Position numbers and translations under genes: made by a program. Positions 24,818-37,191 of a stretch of 64,000 bases of DNA are shown one piece after another (position 1 is the first letter of the stretch; the number at the start of each line of letters is the position of its first letter). The DNA is from Tetrahymena elliotti 4EA (lineage: Eukaryota > Ciliophora > Oligohymenophorea > Hymenostomatida > Tetrahymenidae), in contig JH720360.1 of assembly GCA_000231825.2 (NCBI GenBank), positions 406,872 through 470,871 on the forward strand. The letters are read 5' to 3'. Below the pieces are notes generated by a model. It made no database searches and was not told the DNA's origin. It saw only the letters and a program-made list of their open reading frames with translations.

Positions 24818-26167
24818 ATGAATTAAAAAAATAATACTCATTATTGTAAAATAGAGATTGAGTTTATTAAATGGAAAATTAATATTGTTAAATATAAAAT
24901 AGTAACTGTTGATTAAAAAATATATGATTTGGAACCTAAGAATTTAGATGATGCAGAAGTTATTATGGAATGTTAAAACCTAACCAAAGGTAAAAAACTT
25001 AATTGAATTTAAATAGAATGAAAAAATCTAATGAAGATAAACAAAAAAAATTTAAATAGAAAGAAAATATGATATTTAGTTTTAAATTATTTATTATTTT
25101 CAACTTATTTAACAAATTAATAATGTAATAATATTAGAATTCTCTTTAGTTGGAAGAGATGATAAAGTCAAAGCTCTAAATAACATTACTTTGCAAAACT
25201 AAACTGAATTTAAACCAATAAAAAAGTAATATGAATCATTAGCTTTATTTTCTAAAAAATTTAAATTTATTTAGGGGAGAATTTGTTATGATTAGAGGTC
25301 CTTCTGGTGGTGGTAAAACAACTCTTTTAAATTTATTAGGAACAATAGATATGCCTAGTTCAGGAACAATTAGTAATAAAATAATTGAGATTTATTGTTA
25401 TTTAAGATATTTAATTAAATTAGAGTTACTTGGTTAATAAATCGATACTAATTCTTCTGACTCTTATTTATCTTAGCTTAGACTAGAATCTATTGGAATA
25501 GTTTTTCAAACATTTAATCTACTTGCAACTATGACAGCTTACGAAAATGTAGAGCTGCCTATGAAGATATTAAATAAATTAGTAAATTCTATTTATTACT
25601 ATGTATTCATATAAAATATCTTTTCTATTCATTTATCATAAAGAGTTAAAAGGCTATCAAGTAAAGAGTAATTAATTTGTTAACAAGAGTTGGTTTGCAA
25701 GATAGAATGGATCACTTAGTAATTTTTATGAAAAAATTAATCAATAAAATTTAAATTATTTTGATAAAAGCCTTCAGAACTATCAGGTGGTGAATAATAA
25801 AGAGTAGCTATAGCTAGAGCCTTAGCTAACTCTCCATAAATTGTTTTGCTTGATGAACCTACTGGTGATTTGGATACAAAGTCTACAGGTATTTTTGAAA
25901 TTTTATAAATTTAACTTTTTTAAATAAAAATTTTAATAAAAAGTGGAAGTAATGGATTTATTATTAAGTATAAATAATTTTGGTTATTCTAGTGAAGAAA
26001 CTTAGAAAGTTACTATGATTATGGTTACTCATAATCCAGATATAGAATGTTATGCTGATAGAATACTTTACTTAGCCGATGGATAAATAGTCAAGTAAGT
26101 ATATAATGAAAGATAAGTACCTATTGATTGGGAAGATTACGTTAAATATTTAAATGCAAATAGTTGA
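24818..26167 (+). CDS. ABC transporter ATPase, LolD/MacB-like
   Basis: Seven exons (24818-24989, 25150-25225, 25275-25372, 25424-25581, 25644-25718, 25771-25888, 25944-26167) give 306 residues, a single nucleotide-binding domain. Motifs in order: Walker [10 protein letters not shown] near residue 91, Q-loop VFQTFNLL, signature [16 protein letters not shown] at 197, Walker [13 protein letters not shown] at 217, and switch His in VTHNP at 262. The spacing and the GxLDxxST tail of Walker B match the LolD/MacB/FtsE group. There are no membrane segments, so it must act with a separate permease; none is nearby. An N-terminal extension of about 50 residues starts [11 protein letters not shown]. The six introns argue against bacterial contamination. 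Confidence 0.93.
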
Positions 26168-26694
26168 TACTTTATTTTTGTATCCAACTTAAAATAATAT
26201 TTTAGTCTCAATAAAATAATTCCTGTTTAACTTACTTTTTTTACCAGTTTTATCAATAAATAATAGTAAAATTTTGAAATTTCATGACCTGTTTGTTCAT
26301 ATTTTTTTTATGATTTTTTTCTTTTAAACAAAAAAATAAAAAATTACAAATATTTTCTAGATAATTTTTCTTTACGGATTATCAAAATTATTTTAACAAT
26401 TTTAAAATATTGGTTAAAGAGAAAAATAAAAAATTTAAAAAGGATTAAAAAAATTGAAGTATTAAAAAAAAGTAATTTAATTCATGCTATATAAATAATT
26501 AATTCAACAAATATTGAAGAGATTATACAAAAAATATTGTATAGAGATATTATATTAATATTTAAAATTAAGGATAATTATTAATATTATATTTTATTTA
26601 GATTTCCTACACTTTTTTCCAAACATTTATTTATTGGTTAAAATAATGGTATAATTTGATAGCTTTTTTCATTAAAATAAGATTAACAAAAAGA
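26168..26694. other. Intergenic between convergent genes
   Basis: AT-rich 3' flanks; nothing recognisable. Confidence 0.6.
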
Positions 26695-29600
26695 TCATTT
26701 TGCATAGTCTAAGTATTAGTTATTTTCATTAGATTCTTATTATTTAAAGTCTTCTTTTTTAATTTAGAAGCTCTGATCTTCATCAATGATTTAGTTTGAA
26801 GAAACAATCTTTTGTTATTAAATAATTTACTCTAAATCAAGATTTTTATTTTTTTATAATGCTAAATTTCTTTTCTATAAATATCTATCATTTTTTACTT
26901 GAATAAAGTAATGTTTATCTTTTTCTATTTTCTATTTCTAAGCTTGTTCTGATGAGTTTATTTTTTGGGTACCAATTTTCTAGCACAAAGATTAATTTCT
27001 TTCTCTTTATTATTAAGAGTCTAAAATACTTTTATTTTCTAAAGAATTAGCTTTGTTTAACTCTATTTTTTCAAAATAGTCTAAATAGTGGTTATTATTT
27101 TTTTATTAGTTTTGAATTATTTCTATCAGTTTTACTTGATCATTATTTTTAGAAGAAGCATTAAATGTGTGAAAAAGACTTTCGTCCACTAATTCTTTTG
27201 AATTTATATTATCATTCATCATATGATTTCCTTAATCATATTTATTTTGCTAATTATCAACTCCTTTTTATAAATTACAAGAGGATTTCTGTTTTTATTT
27301 TTTAATAAGCTAGTTGCTTTCTGGGAGGTTTGACTATAAATTTTGATAATATGTATCTATATCAAAAGAACTAATCTTTTATTCATTTAACACGCTATTA
27401 GACTTATTTTAAAAAGAAATTTAGCTCCTTAAGTGAAGACTATCTTTATTTTTCATAGAAAAACCATAAGAATGTAAACTTAACTTTGAGTTTGATATTT
27501 AGCCAAATGGAATTCTAGCTTCTCTTTACTTGAGATCGAAAGCATTTGATACACTTCTTTCTTATGAATTGCAATTAGATATTGACTTTTTCAGTGGTTA
27601 ATTTTCATTTTTTTATGTGAAGCTGTCATCATACTAGGAATCTTTAAATATCTAAATATTTTAATTCTTACTACTGCTAACTTGTAAACTCTTATTGCAT
27701 TTAAAATTTTTCTAAGCTATGTTCTTTTTTCTTTAAGAAATTTAAATACTGTTTTACTAAATTAAAGGTGGCTCAAACAAAACATAAGGTGAATACTCTT
27801 CTTTTTTTTAAAACTAGTTGCTAAGAATTTTGCAATCTTTGTTGTTACCAAAGCTGGCATCTAAATCTTATTTCTCTTAATTATTTACTAAAGATTAATT
27901 TCTTTAGTAATAGCTATTTTTTACTTCCATTTCAAAACTATTCATGTTTATTTCTTTATTTGATTACGAATCTTTTAGATAGCTAGGTTCACTTAGAATT
28001 CTTATTGCTTAATTTGAATAGTCATTTAGAATACTTACTTCATTTTTTTCTTTTGATGGTTTAATATTTTTTTTCTATTCTTCTAGCAGAATCTTGTTCA
28101 TATTCTGATTTAAGTTTGGCTATCTGGTGTTAAAATTTGGAGTTTTTACTTCCCTTTCTTACATTTTTAATTAAAAAATATTAAATTTTATAAAATAATT
28201 TAGAATTAAGCTTACTGATTTGTTATTACTATTTCTCTATTGCGAATACTTATTAGTTTTAGTTTTAATTTTAATTTTACAGTTTTTAATTTTAAAATCC
28301 TTACTTATTAAATACTGAAAAGGAATGGGATTTACATATTCCATTTAAATTCATATCATTAACTGTAGCTACCTCTTCAAATTGTTAGTCCTTTTAGTTG
28401 TTATTAACAAAGTATTGAACTGATTTGTTAATTGAAATTAGCTTTTAATCATTATTTATTGCAAGTCTAGGGAGTCTAAAAAAATTGGAATTTTGTAGAT
28501 TTCCTTCTGTTAACTATTTTTCACTTTAATTTTGATTTTATTAAATTGTAATTGGGTTTACTTGGTAAGAAAGGTTTTCAATTGAGTTATTTCTACTCTG
28601 AAATAATTATTTATTTATTTAATAATTATTTTAATTTTAGTTTTATATGATGTATTGTTTATTTTGATTAAGACTTGAAGGAGCAAGTATGTATGGAATT
28701 TATTTAAAAACACCTTATTTAGATTAAGAGCACGATTGGAAGCATGCAGAAGAAGAAGAAGAAGAGCTAGCTCTAATTTATGTGTCTTATTTCATTATTG
28801 GAGGATTATTTTAATTCATAGCCTTTTCAATTTAAATTCTATTAATCTCTAATGTCTCAAGTTAGCTTTATTTCCTTTTTCCTAGATTCAATTTAATTGT
28901 ATCTTCGTCTTCTGTTTATTGACTTTCAATCACCTACTCTGTTTATGATACTGTTTCTTTATTTTTTCTTAAAGCTATACTGTTTAACAAGTAATCACCT
29001 TATTTCTGTTAAGATTAAAAAAATTAGTAAAATATAAAATGAATTTTTATATACACTCTTTTAAGCATCTGCTGCTAGTATGAAAGATGATGAAGCAACA
29101 GAATTATTTTTTTTGCTCTTCAACTCTAATCTTTTTGATGTAGAAGAAGACTAAGACTTATTTATTAGATTTTAATTAGAGTTATTTCTTTCTTTTTTTT
29201 CAATATTTGAGTTTTGTTTGCTAACGCTCAGTTAATTCTACTATGAAAATAAATTTTCATTCAGTAAATTTAACTCAGGAGGCATTTGTATTTTATCTAA
29301 AAAATCTACAAGGTAATCCTCTTAATTTTAGAACTCTTCCTTGACTTCATCTTAAGATAGGTATTACTAATATATTTTCTAACCATTTAAATTGCTTGAG
29401 ACTCTTTGTCTTTAGCATGGTATTAATTAATCATTTTGATCAACATCTAAAATTTTACTTTTAGAGCTATTACTAAACTATTTAAAGATACCCTCTTAGT
29501 TTTTATGAGCTTTTTGTTACCCGTTTTGATTCAGACTATTTATAAAACCCTGTTTTTGTTACTGTCTTTCTAAGTAATCATCTACCTAAACATAATTTTG

Positions 29601-29951
29601 CTTATTTTGTTGGAATATATTATTGAGATAGACTCCCTTAGGGTTTTATACAGAAAAAACGCTTTCTCCTGAGATCATCTCATTTAAAAGGTCTTTTGAA
29701 AGCTATGGAAGCTGAATATTTTTATGAAACGGAAGAGCATGCGATAGCCTATTACTGGCTGCTGAACTAGAAGCAGTGCTTATACTACTTTTAAGAACCT
29801 AATCGCAGTCTAGAAATTATTCAAAATCTACCTTGTTCAAACTATTAACTGTAGACTAAGCTGTTTTCTATCTCAAGAATAAGAACTCATCTGGAAACTG
29901 TTTACAAACTTTTGGTAACTCTTTCCTTTGCTAGGATTGTGAGGAATTCAT
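26695..29951 (-). CDS. Asn/Gln/Ser-rich low-complexity protein
   Basis: Three exons (29951-29055, 29005-28216, 28157-26695) join in phase to 1049 residues. It begins MNSSQSQQRKELPKVCKQF and ends NENNQYLDYAK. Composition is dominated by Asn, Gln, Ser and Lys, with dipeptide runs such as QNQKLQNQNQNQNQ and a six-Ser run. Most Gln codons are TAA/TAG. No globular domain, membrane segment or catalytic motif was recognised. Such proteins are common in ciliates and resemble prion-like, condensate-forming or scaffold proteins; the role is unknown. A 27-bp stretch within exon 2 (28853-28879) is identical to part of the relic at 46.1 kb. Confidence 0.88.
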
Positions 29952-31427
29952 TGAATTAAGAGCTGTCAATAAATCGAAATATGAATAATTTGTTTTAACA
30001 AGATACTATTAATTCAATATAAATTTTTTATTAGTTATTCTCTTTACAAAATTGCAATATTTTTACATAAAGAAAAGCAAAAAAATAGTCCTACTTTTAA
30101 TATTTAATCAATCAATAAAAAAATCTGATAAATAATCTTCTCTATTCGTTTGATCTAACATTATTTATTATTAACTCCCTCCATATATTTTGTTAAAAGT
30201 TAGTATGGTGTTATTTCAAGCTTAAATTAAAATTTATGTCAAATAAAAGTTATTTAAGCCTATTAACAAATAAACATTTTTAAATCTAAGATAGCATAAG
30301 ACAATAATTTTTATTAAAATCTTTACAATCTAAGGTAGTAGAAGACAATTTTTTTTAATTCATAGTTTTTAGCTGAAACAAAAAACAAAAGTATTTATTT
30401 TACTTTTTCTTCAAAAAAATTTTCTAATTCAATAACCTTTTCATTTCAACATTTCATTTACAATTTCTCAATTTGCAATCAATAAACTTTAATAAAAAGC
30501 AAATAATTCTGTCAAAAAATAGAAATTATTTGGGTTGTTATTAATCTACCTTTATCATATTTAAATTTTTTTACTTAAATAATTAGCATTAAAATTTTAC
30601 TTAATAAATTTAGAAAATAAATCTAAAAGAAATACAGAAAATAAAGAAATTTTTATTACACAATAAATCAATAAAAGCTAATATTCTTTATTAATTTTAC
30701 TGATCCATTATAAATTTTAATTTAATTTATTTCAACACAAACAAAATTAATTTATTTCAGTAAAGATTAATAGATAGTTAAATATAGTTTCATCATTTGC
30801 TTTTTTAGTATATGAAATATAATGATAGATGAAGCTTAATTTAATTTAATGAATTAAATAACCAATAAGACTTTCTGTTTGGCTATAGTGGTAACAATTA
30901 CTTAATGGCATTCAGCTTAACTGAATTTATTAGGGGATTCTTTACTTTAAAAGATACAAATTTAAAGATTGATTATTATCAAGAATAAAGTATTTAATTA
31001 TGATGATTATTGAAGTAACAAAATTGAAAGAATAAGCTTTGCACCTTGATTACGCAATTGATTTAACATTTTACTTGAAAAAAGAATCATACATGATGTA
31101 AAAATAGTAAAAATCCCCTTTTAAAAAATTAAAAATAACTAATTACAGCATAAGGGCTTGTTAATATTAGAAGCATCTATTAATTAAATTAATAATATTT
31201 CACATTATGTAAATAATTTAAAAGCTGTATGCATGTATGTAATACAAATAATATTGCTAAGAAATAAAAGGATAGAGAAAGAAAATATTCATCTAAATTT
31301 TAAATAAATCTAAATTTTACTTTTTGATCAATTCTTTTTAAGAATAAAGTTAGAAATTTTGAAAATTTGTAATAGCATTAAGCATTCAATTCTCTCCTTA
31401 AATTAATAGTATTAGACAAATATACAT
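29952..31427. other. Divergent intergenic region
   Basis: Lies between the starts of the Asn/Gln-rich gene and PTPA, so it should hold both promoters. A direct repeat of about 22 bp (AATCTAAG-TAG--AGACAAT) occurs near 30283 and 30327. No gene seen. Confidence 0.6.
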
Positions 31428-32873
31428 ATGGCTTCAGATAATATCCTTAGCAAGTGGGCTTAGCACAAGTTTGAAGAACCTTCCAAGAAACTGAAAACTC
31501 AAGAAGATGTTGAAATCTTTAAGAAGAGTGGCACATTCTAAGAATACATTTTTTTTGTTTGTGAAATCTAATAATCAGTAAAATCTAAAATGATTTCAGA
31601 AACCAAAGATAATGGTAAATTTGTAAAGATCGTCAAGTATCTTACAGAGCTTGAAGGTCTCCTTGAAAAGCACCCTCCTATTTAGCAACCTATGCGTTTT
31701 GGTAATAAGGCTTTCAAAGACTGGCATGCAGATATGATAAAAGTAATTCAATAAATATTTTGCATTTAAATATCAATAAATAAATTTCTACTCCACCAAA
31801 TTTGATTTTTTGATATATTTGGAGAGATTTTCTCTGAGAATTGCTTTAATTGAATTGCAAAAAATGCATCATTTTTAATTTTATTTGGTTTAAATCTCAT
31901 TATTTTACATTTTACATTATATATAAATTAGTCTACCGATACCTTCCTTGCTGATTATTTACCTGAATAAATAAAAGGAGCAATTGTAGAATTGAGAATA
32001 TATTTATAAGATTCCTATGGTTCTAACATTAGACTTGATTATGGCACAGGCCACGAAATGGCTTTTGCTTTCTTTTTGCTTGCATTAAAAAAGCTTGGAT
32101 TATATGATTCTTCTGATCTAGAAGTTTTATGTAGATTCGTATTTTATAAGTAATTGATTTTTTTCTACATTTAAAATTAAAATTTATTTTAGTTACAAAA
32201 ATAGTAAATATAAAAAATATTTTAAATCAGTTTTTAGATTTAATATCATTTCTTATTTCAAAGCTTTAAATTGATTAAGTTTAAACAAATAGTCTTGAAA
32301 AAGTTTAGAATGTTTTATTGATAATTTAATTTTATTTATTGTTGATTTTTTTTAATTTTCAAACTGTCTATCATAGGTACATTAATTTGATGAGAAAGAT
32401 CTAAATTGCTTACATGCTCGAACCAGCTGGTTCACATGGTGTTTGGGGTTTAGATGATTACCACTTTTTACCCTTCTTGTTTGGCGCAAACGAACTTATT
32501 AACAGTTAATAAGTTTTAGATCCTTCTTATATTCACAAGGACGAAATCTTGAAGCAATATGAAAAAGAATATATGTATCTTCATTGTATTGATTTCATAA
32601 AGCAATAAAAAAAAGGTCCTTTCTATGAGCATTCACCCATTCTCAATGACATTTCTGGAGCATCAAATTGGACCAAAGTAGCATAAGTAAATTGATTTTA
32701 TTTAAACCTTCAAGAATGCAAAAAATCATTACAAATATAAATGAAGAACAACAAAAAATTATTTTAAATTTTATTTAAAAAAGGGTATGGTTAAAATGTA
32801 CTAAGCTGAAGTTTTATTTAAATTCCCTGTAGTTAAGCATATATTTTTTGGAACTATTTTACCTTTCAACTGA
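31428..32873 (+). CDS. PTPA: PP2A phosphatase activator PTPA
   Basis: Four exons (31428-31742, 31932-32149, 32377-32686, 32784-32873) give 310 residues, against 323 for the common human isoform. Family landmarks are intact: [17 protein letters not shown], the [15 protein letters not shown] block, [19 protein letters not shown] and the C-terminal [10 protein letters not shown]. Known: PTPA is a peptidyl-prolyl isomerase-like factor that uses ATP to activate the PP2A catalytic subunit. The start at 31428 lies in an AATATACATATGG context just before the first conserved helix (ILSKWAQHKFEEP). Introns are 189, 227 and 97 bp. Confidence 0.96.
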
Positions 32874-33604
32874 GCAGTATAAATAAGAATAATAGAAAAT
32901 ATTTTTGATAAAAATTAAAGTACTAAAAATCTAATAATAAAATTTAAATTAATTAATAATTTTTTAAGAGAAAATTTATCAGTTTATATTTTGTAAATGG
33001 AATTATCTATCAATCAACATTTTACCTTATAATTGACTTTTTACTACAAATTCTACTAACTCTTGTTTATATTATTAATATTTACTAATGCTAAGTTTCA
33101 TTTTGTTTTTAAATGGAATTATAGTCAACATTGAAAGTTAAATAAACATAATTATCATTTTTATTTCTTCCCTCCTTCCTTCAAGAATTTAATTGTTTAC
33201 TTTTTTAATAATTTTTCTTTAATAGACTCACACCAATAAATTCTACTAATTCTTGTTTATTTAATAAAAGCACACATTATAGTTAATAGTTTCATTAGGA
33301 AAAGAGATGAATAAAATACAATCTAAAATTAAAATGAATAAAATATCTCTACAAACAAGATAAAAAAAATTAGTAGGGTTATGCTTGCTTGGTAAATACT
33401 AATAGAATAATTCATCTTCTATTGGAGATATTAGATATATTTTGTTAGCCAAAGATACTTAAATGCTTTAAGTGATTGTAATTTTTATAATCAAAAGTTA
33501 AAAGAGATATTTTTTTGGTTAATTTTGTTAAAAAACAAGAAAAAACTGATAGCAAATTATTATTATTAAAAGGTTATATAAGCAAATTCATAAGATTTAC
33601 AAAA
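32874..33604. other. Intergenic spacer with degenerate repeats
   Basis: Two related blocks. AAATGGAATTAT occurs near 32995 and 33112, and AAATTCTACTAA-TCTTGTTTA near 33048 and 33238. An in-frame ATG for the next gene exists at 33515, but family alignment favours 33605. No separate gene seen. Confidence 0.55.
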
Positions 33605-36206
33605 ATGAACATCTTACCTAAAAACTACGGTGAATTCCAATCTAAGCAATATTGGGATAAGTTCTTCCGCAAACTTAAAAAGCAAAATGATAAGAAAGAT
33701 AGTGAATTTTTTGAATGGTATGGTAATTTCAAGAACTTCTAACATATCATCAGTTCAATCGTTAAGGAAGATTAAAAGATTTTGAATATTGGTTGTGGTA
33801 ACTCTTTATTCTCAGAAGACATGTATGATGGAGGTTTTAAAAATATCGTCAACTGTGATTTCTCTGAAGATGTTATTAAGGAAATGGCTGCAAGATCTGC
33901 TAAAATCAGACCTGAAATGAAATATGAAGTAGCTGATATTTTCAATATGACCTATGCTCCTAACTCTTTTGATATTGTTATGGACAAAGGTCTTCTTGAT
34001 GCAGTTTATCCTGAAGAAACAGAAGAAAATAATAATAAAATCAATAAGTTCTTATAAAGCATTGTTGATATTCTAACAGCCAATCCTAATTCCAGATACG
34101 TCTGCATCAGTTTACTCCAATCTCACATCTTGAACACATTACTCACTTTCTTCAATTCAAAGAGTTTTGAAATCACCATATATGAAGTTCTCATTGAAAA
34201 ATCAAAGCTTTATCCTTTCTTAGTTGATATTAAGAGATCAGAAAACCCTACTGCAACTCATCACAAAATCAATCTTCATTTAAAAAATGAGGCTGAAGCT
34301 AAACTCTTACCTCCTTAAGAAATCAAGCATTAAATCAATCGCATTCAAACTTAAAATAGATTTATGTCCTAAGTTAAAAAATGCCATGCAGGTTAACGTT
34401 TTTCTATTGAAGTTTGGGATCCTAAAGTACCTAATGCCAAGGTTCCTAAATACACCCTTCATGTCGTAGACTCAAACAGTAAAAAGATTTTGGAAAATGT
34501 AAAATTCACACATTTCATAATTCTTTCTTTCAAAAATAGAATTATCTCTTTTTAATATAGAAAACTTGTGGTTGCTTTATCACACCCTAAGGTAAGGAAT
34601 AGAGCTACATCTCAAGCACTGAAAAAGGAAACTTTGAATTATTAGAGCAGTAATTATTTTTTATTTTTACAGTTTTTTTATAAGATTTAATAAATTATTT
34701 TATTTCTATAAAAAGAGCTGGATACTCAAGATTAATTATTGCTATTTTGAACCCTGGATACGTTTTCTCTAGCATGAAAGAAGTCTAAGATGAACTTTCA
34801 CCTGCTGTTAATGATTTGATTCCTAAGGGATGTAAGAATCTTCCTGTTCCTTTCATAACCGACGGAGATGAAATTGGAGGTAACTAACTAAATTTTTATA
34901 AAAATTATGTAAAAAAAGGAATTTTTTTAATTAATTAATTAATAGACAAGGATGTTATTGCCCAAAATGATGAATTCATTATTGAAGAAATTCTTAATGA
35001 AGAAGGTCATGCTCTCAGAAGATTAGTTTTAAAGAATAACATTTCTGCTATCTAATCATAATATAAAATGACTTATTTCTCAGCTAAGAATAGACCTGAT
35101 TTAGTTGAATAAAATAAATTAACAAAGAGCATCCTTCCTCCTAAGAAAAATATGGTTGTTGGTATTGATGAAAGCTATCTTGATTTTGAAAGTCACAGGT
35201 AATTTAATTAATTTATATTTATAATTTAGAAATATATTGATTTAATTTGTTATTATATAATAGAGCTATGATTGCTGGTTTATCATTGCTTGGATCTGAT
35301 GCTTTTGACAAGAAAGAATTAAACGTACTTGTTTTAGGTGCAGGTCTTTGTGCTTTAAGCAAGTTTATCTATAACCACTTTGCTAACACAAAGTTAAATA
35401 GTATTGAAATATCTAAAAATATTGTTGAAGCTGCTAAGATTCACTTTGGAGTTGATAAGGATCCTAGATTCAAAATTACAGTTGATAATGCTTTTTCATA
35501 TATTAAAAATCATGCTGTTAATGAAGAAGCTCCTAAAGCTGAAAAAGAAGGACCTGAAGTTGAAGAAGCTAAGGAAAGTAAACCTGCTCCTAAAAAGAAG
35601 TAACAATATGATGTAATCGTTTTAGATATAGTTAGTCCTTAAGAAAATTAAGCTAGTCCTCCTGAATAATTCTTATAAGAGGAATTCCTTTAAAAATTAT
35701 AAAAGTTACTTGAAAACAATGGACTTCTTATGATTAACTATATTGCTACTCATTCTAAAGAATGTGATACTATGCTTCAAACTAAGCTTAGTAAAGTTTT
35801 TGATTTGATTTACAGCTATAAGACTGAAAATGAATTAAATGATGTTCTTTTTGCTGTTAACACAAAGTTCAAAAGAGACGTTAAAATTGATAACAACAAC
35901 CAAAAGGAAGAATTAATTATTGTTGAAAAAGATCAAATTAAGCAAAGAAAAGATCTTGAAATAAACTTTAAATTAATAATGAAAAAAGTAGTCAAACCTT
36001 GGGATTTTACTCTTAACATAGATAGCTTATGCACAAAATTGATGCTCAGATATCCTTAAATGAATGCTAATACCTTGACAAGAACAAACGTATTTATTGA
36101 TCAAGGAGATAATAATATAGTTAACCACACTAAATAATAATATGAAAACGACTTAGGAAAAGTTCTTAAGAAAGAACAAAAGAAGAGTAAAAATAAAAAG
36201 AAATGA
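33605..36206 (+). CDS. METTL13: METTL13-like dual methyltransferase
   Basis: Five exons (33605-34498, 34561-34649, 34716-34879, 34946-35198, 35264-36206) give 780 residues; human METTL13 is 699. The N-terminus MNILPKNYGEFQSKQYWDKF and FEWYG align directly with METTL13, fixing the start at 33605 rather than the upstream in-frame ATG at 33515. N-terminal methyltransferase: motif I NIGCGNS at 61-67, then VMDKGLLDAV. C-terminal spermidine-synthase-like domain: VLVLGAGLCAL near 488 and VIVLDIVSP further on. A Glu/Lys/Pro-rich insertion (EEAPKAEKEGPEVEEAKE) interrupts the second domain, and the tail is Lys-rich. Known: METTL13 methylates the eEF1A N-terminus and Lys55. The same role here is inferred. 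Confidence 0.95.
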
Positions 36207-37191
36207 TTTTAAAAAATAAAAGATTTTAATTAAATTAAAGTTATGTTTTTAAATATTTGTAATTTATTTTATCTAAGTATTTCTTGCAATTTATTAATTC
36301 TTAAAATTAAATTAAATTCACTCCAAAATTTAGTAAAATGCTTCACAATTTTATTTTTTAATAAATTAATTTTCAAAGATATTAAAGAATTGAATAATAT
36401 GTGTGTATTATTATTGATAAAATTATAATTGTTTGGAATAATATTAGAAATATCTTAGATGGTTAAAGAAATATCTTATAATAAATTTAAGAAAGATCTT
36501 GAAATCAATAAAAACTAAAATTGATAGGAAGCTATCTACGAGTATATTCAGTTTTATATTCAACTAAAGTTAGCAAACAAATAAAATGAATGAAAAAATA
36601 AAAAAATAAATAAAATAAGGAGGAATAAAAAGAGATCTTAACAAATAAAAATTAAAGGCATATCTAAATAGAAAGAAAGAAAGGCATTTAAGATAGAATT
36701 ATCATAAAATATTACCTTTTTTGATACTTTAAACACTAATCAATAATGATTTATTGAAGAGAGAAGTTTATTATTATTTGTATTGGTAAAGGAAATGCAT
36801 AAGAAAATTACAAAGAAAATAAGATAAAAATTAAATAAAAAAGTAGCAAATACAAATAAAGGCTTTCTTTGAATAGAATCAAGTAAAGGAAATGATAATA
36901 GTAAATAGAATGAGAAATGAATGAAGAGTTTGTAAATAAAATAAATGATTGAGCTTTAAAAGGGAAAATTAATAATGGAAAAAAAAACTAGTGTATTATT
37001 TGCTTGTTTATTATGGAATATTTACAAATGCATGTAAGTAAATACAAGAAGATTTTGAAAAGAAGAGGAGAAAAGAAGAAATTAAATCTAATTAAAAGGA
37101 AATAATTTAAAGAAAGAAAAAAGATAGATAAATCTTCTTAGAAGAGAAACTTCATTAATAAATAGATATTTGAAGAATTTTTTAAGCTTAA
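36207..37191. other. Intergenic, purine-rich on the + strand
   Basis: From about 36570 to 37190 the + strand is dominated by A and G with few C, for example runs of AAAGAAAGAAAGG and GAAAAGAAGAGGAGAAAAG. It precedes the ATP synthase gamma start. A short interrupted frame at 36459-36593 is listed separately. Confidence 0.5.
36459..36593 (+). pseudogene. Short interrupted reading frame
   Basis: The frame MVKEISYNKFKKDLEINKN continues past an in-frame TGA into QEAIYEYIQFYIQLKLANK before a second TGA. Both halves look protein-like and share the same frame. It may be a decayed fragment, or chance in AT-rich DNA. Recoding of TGA as selenocysteine is possible in ciliates, but nothing here supports it. 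Confidence 0.2.

Noticed and set aside
33515..33604. An upstream in-frame ATG extending the METTL13-like protein by 30 residues
   Set aside because: Family alignment starts exactly at MNILPKNYGEF, and the extension is low-quality Lys-rich sequence.
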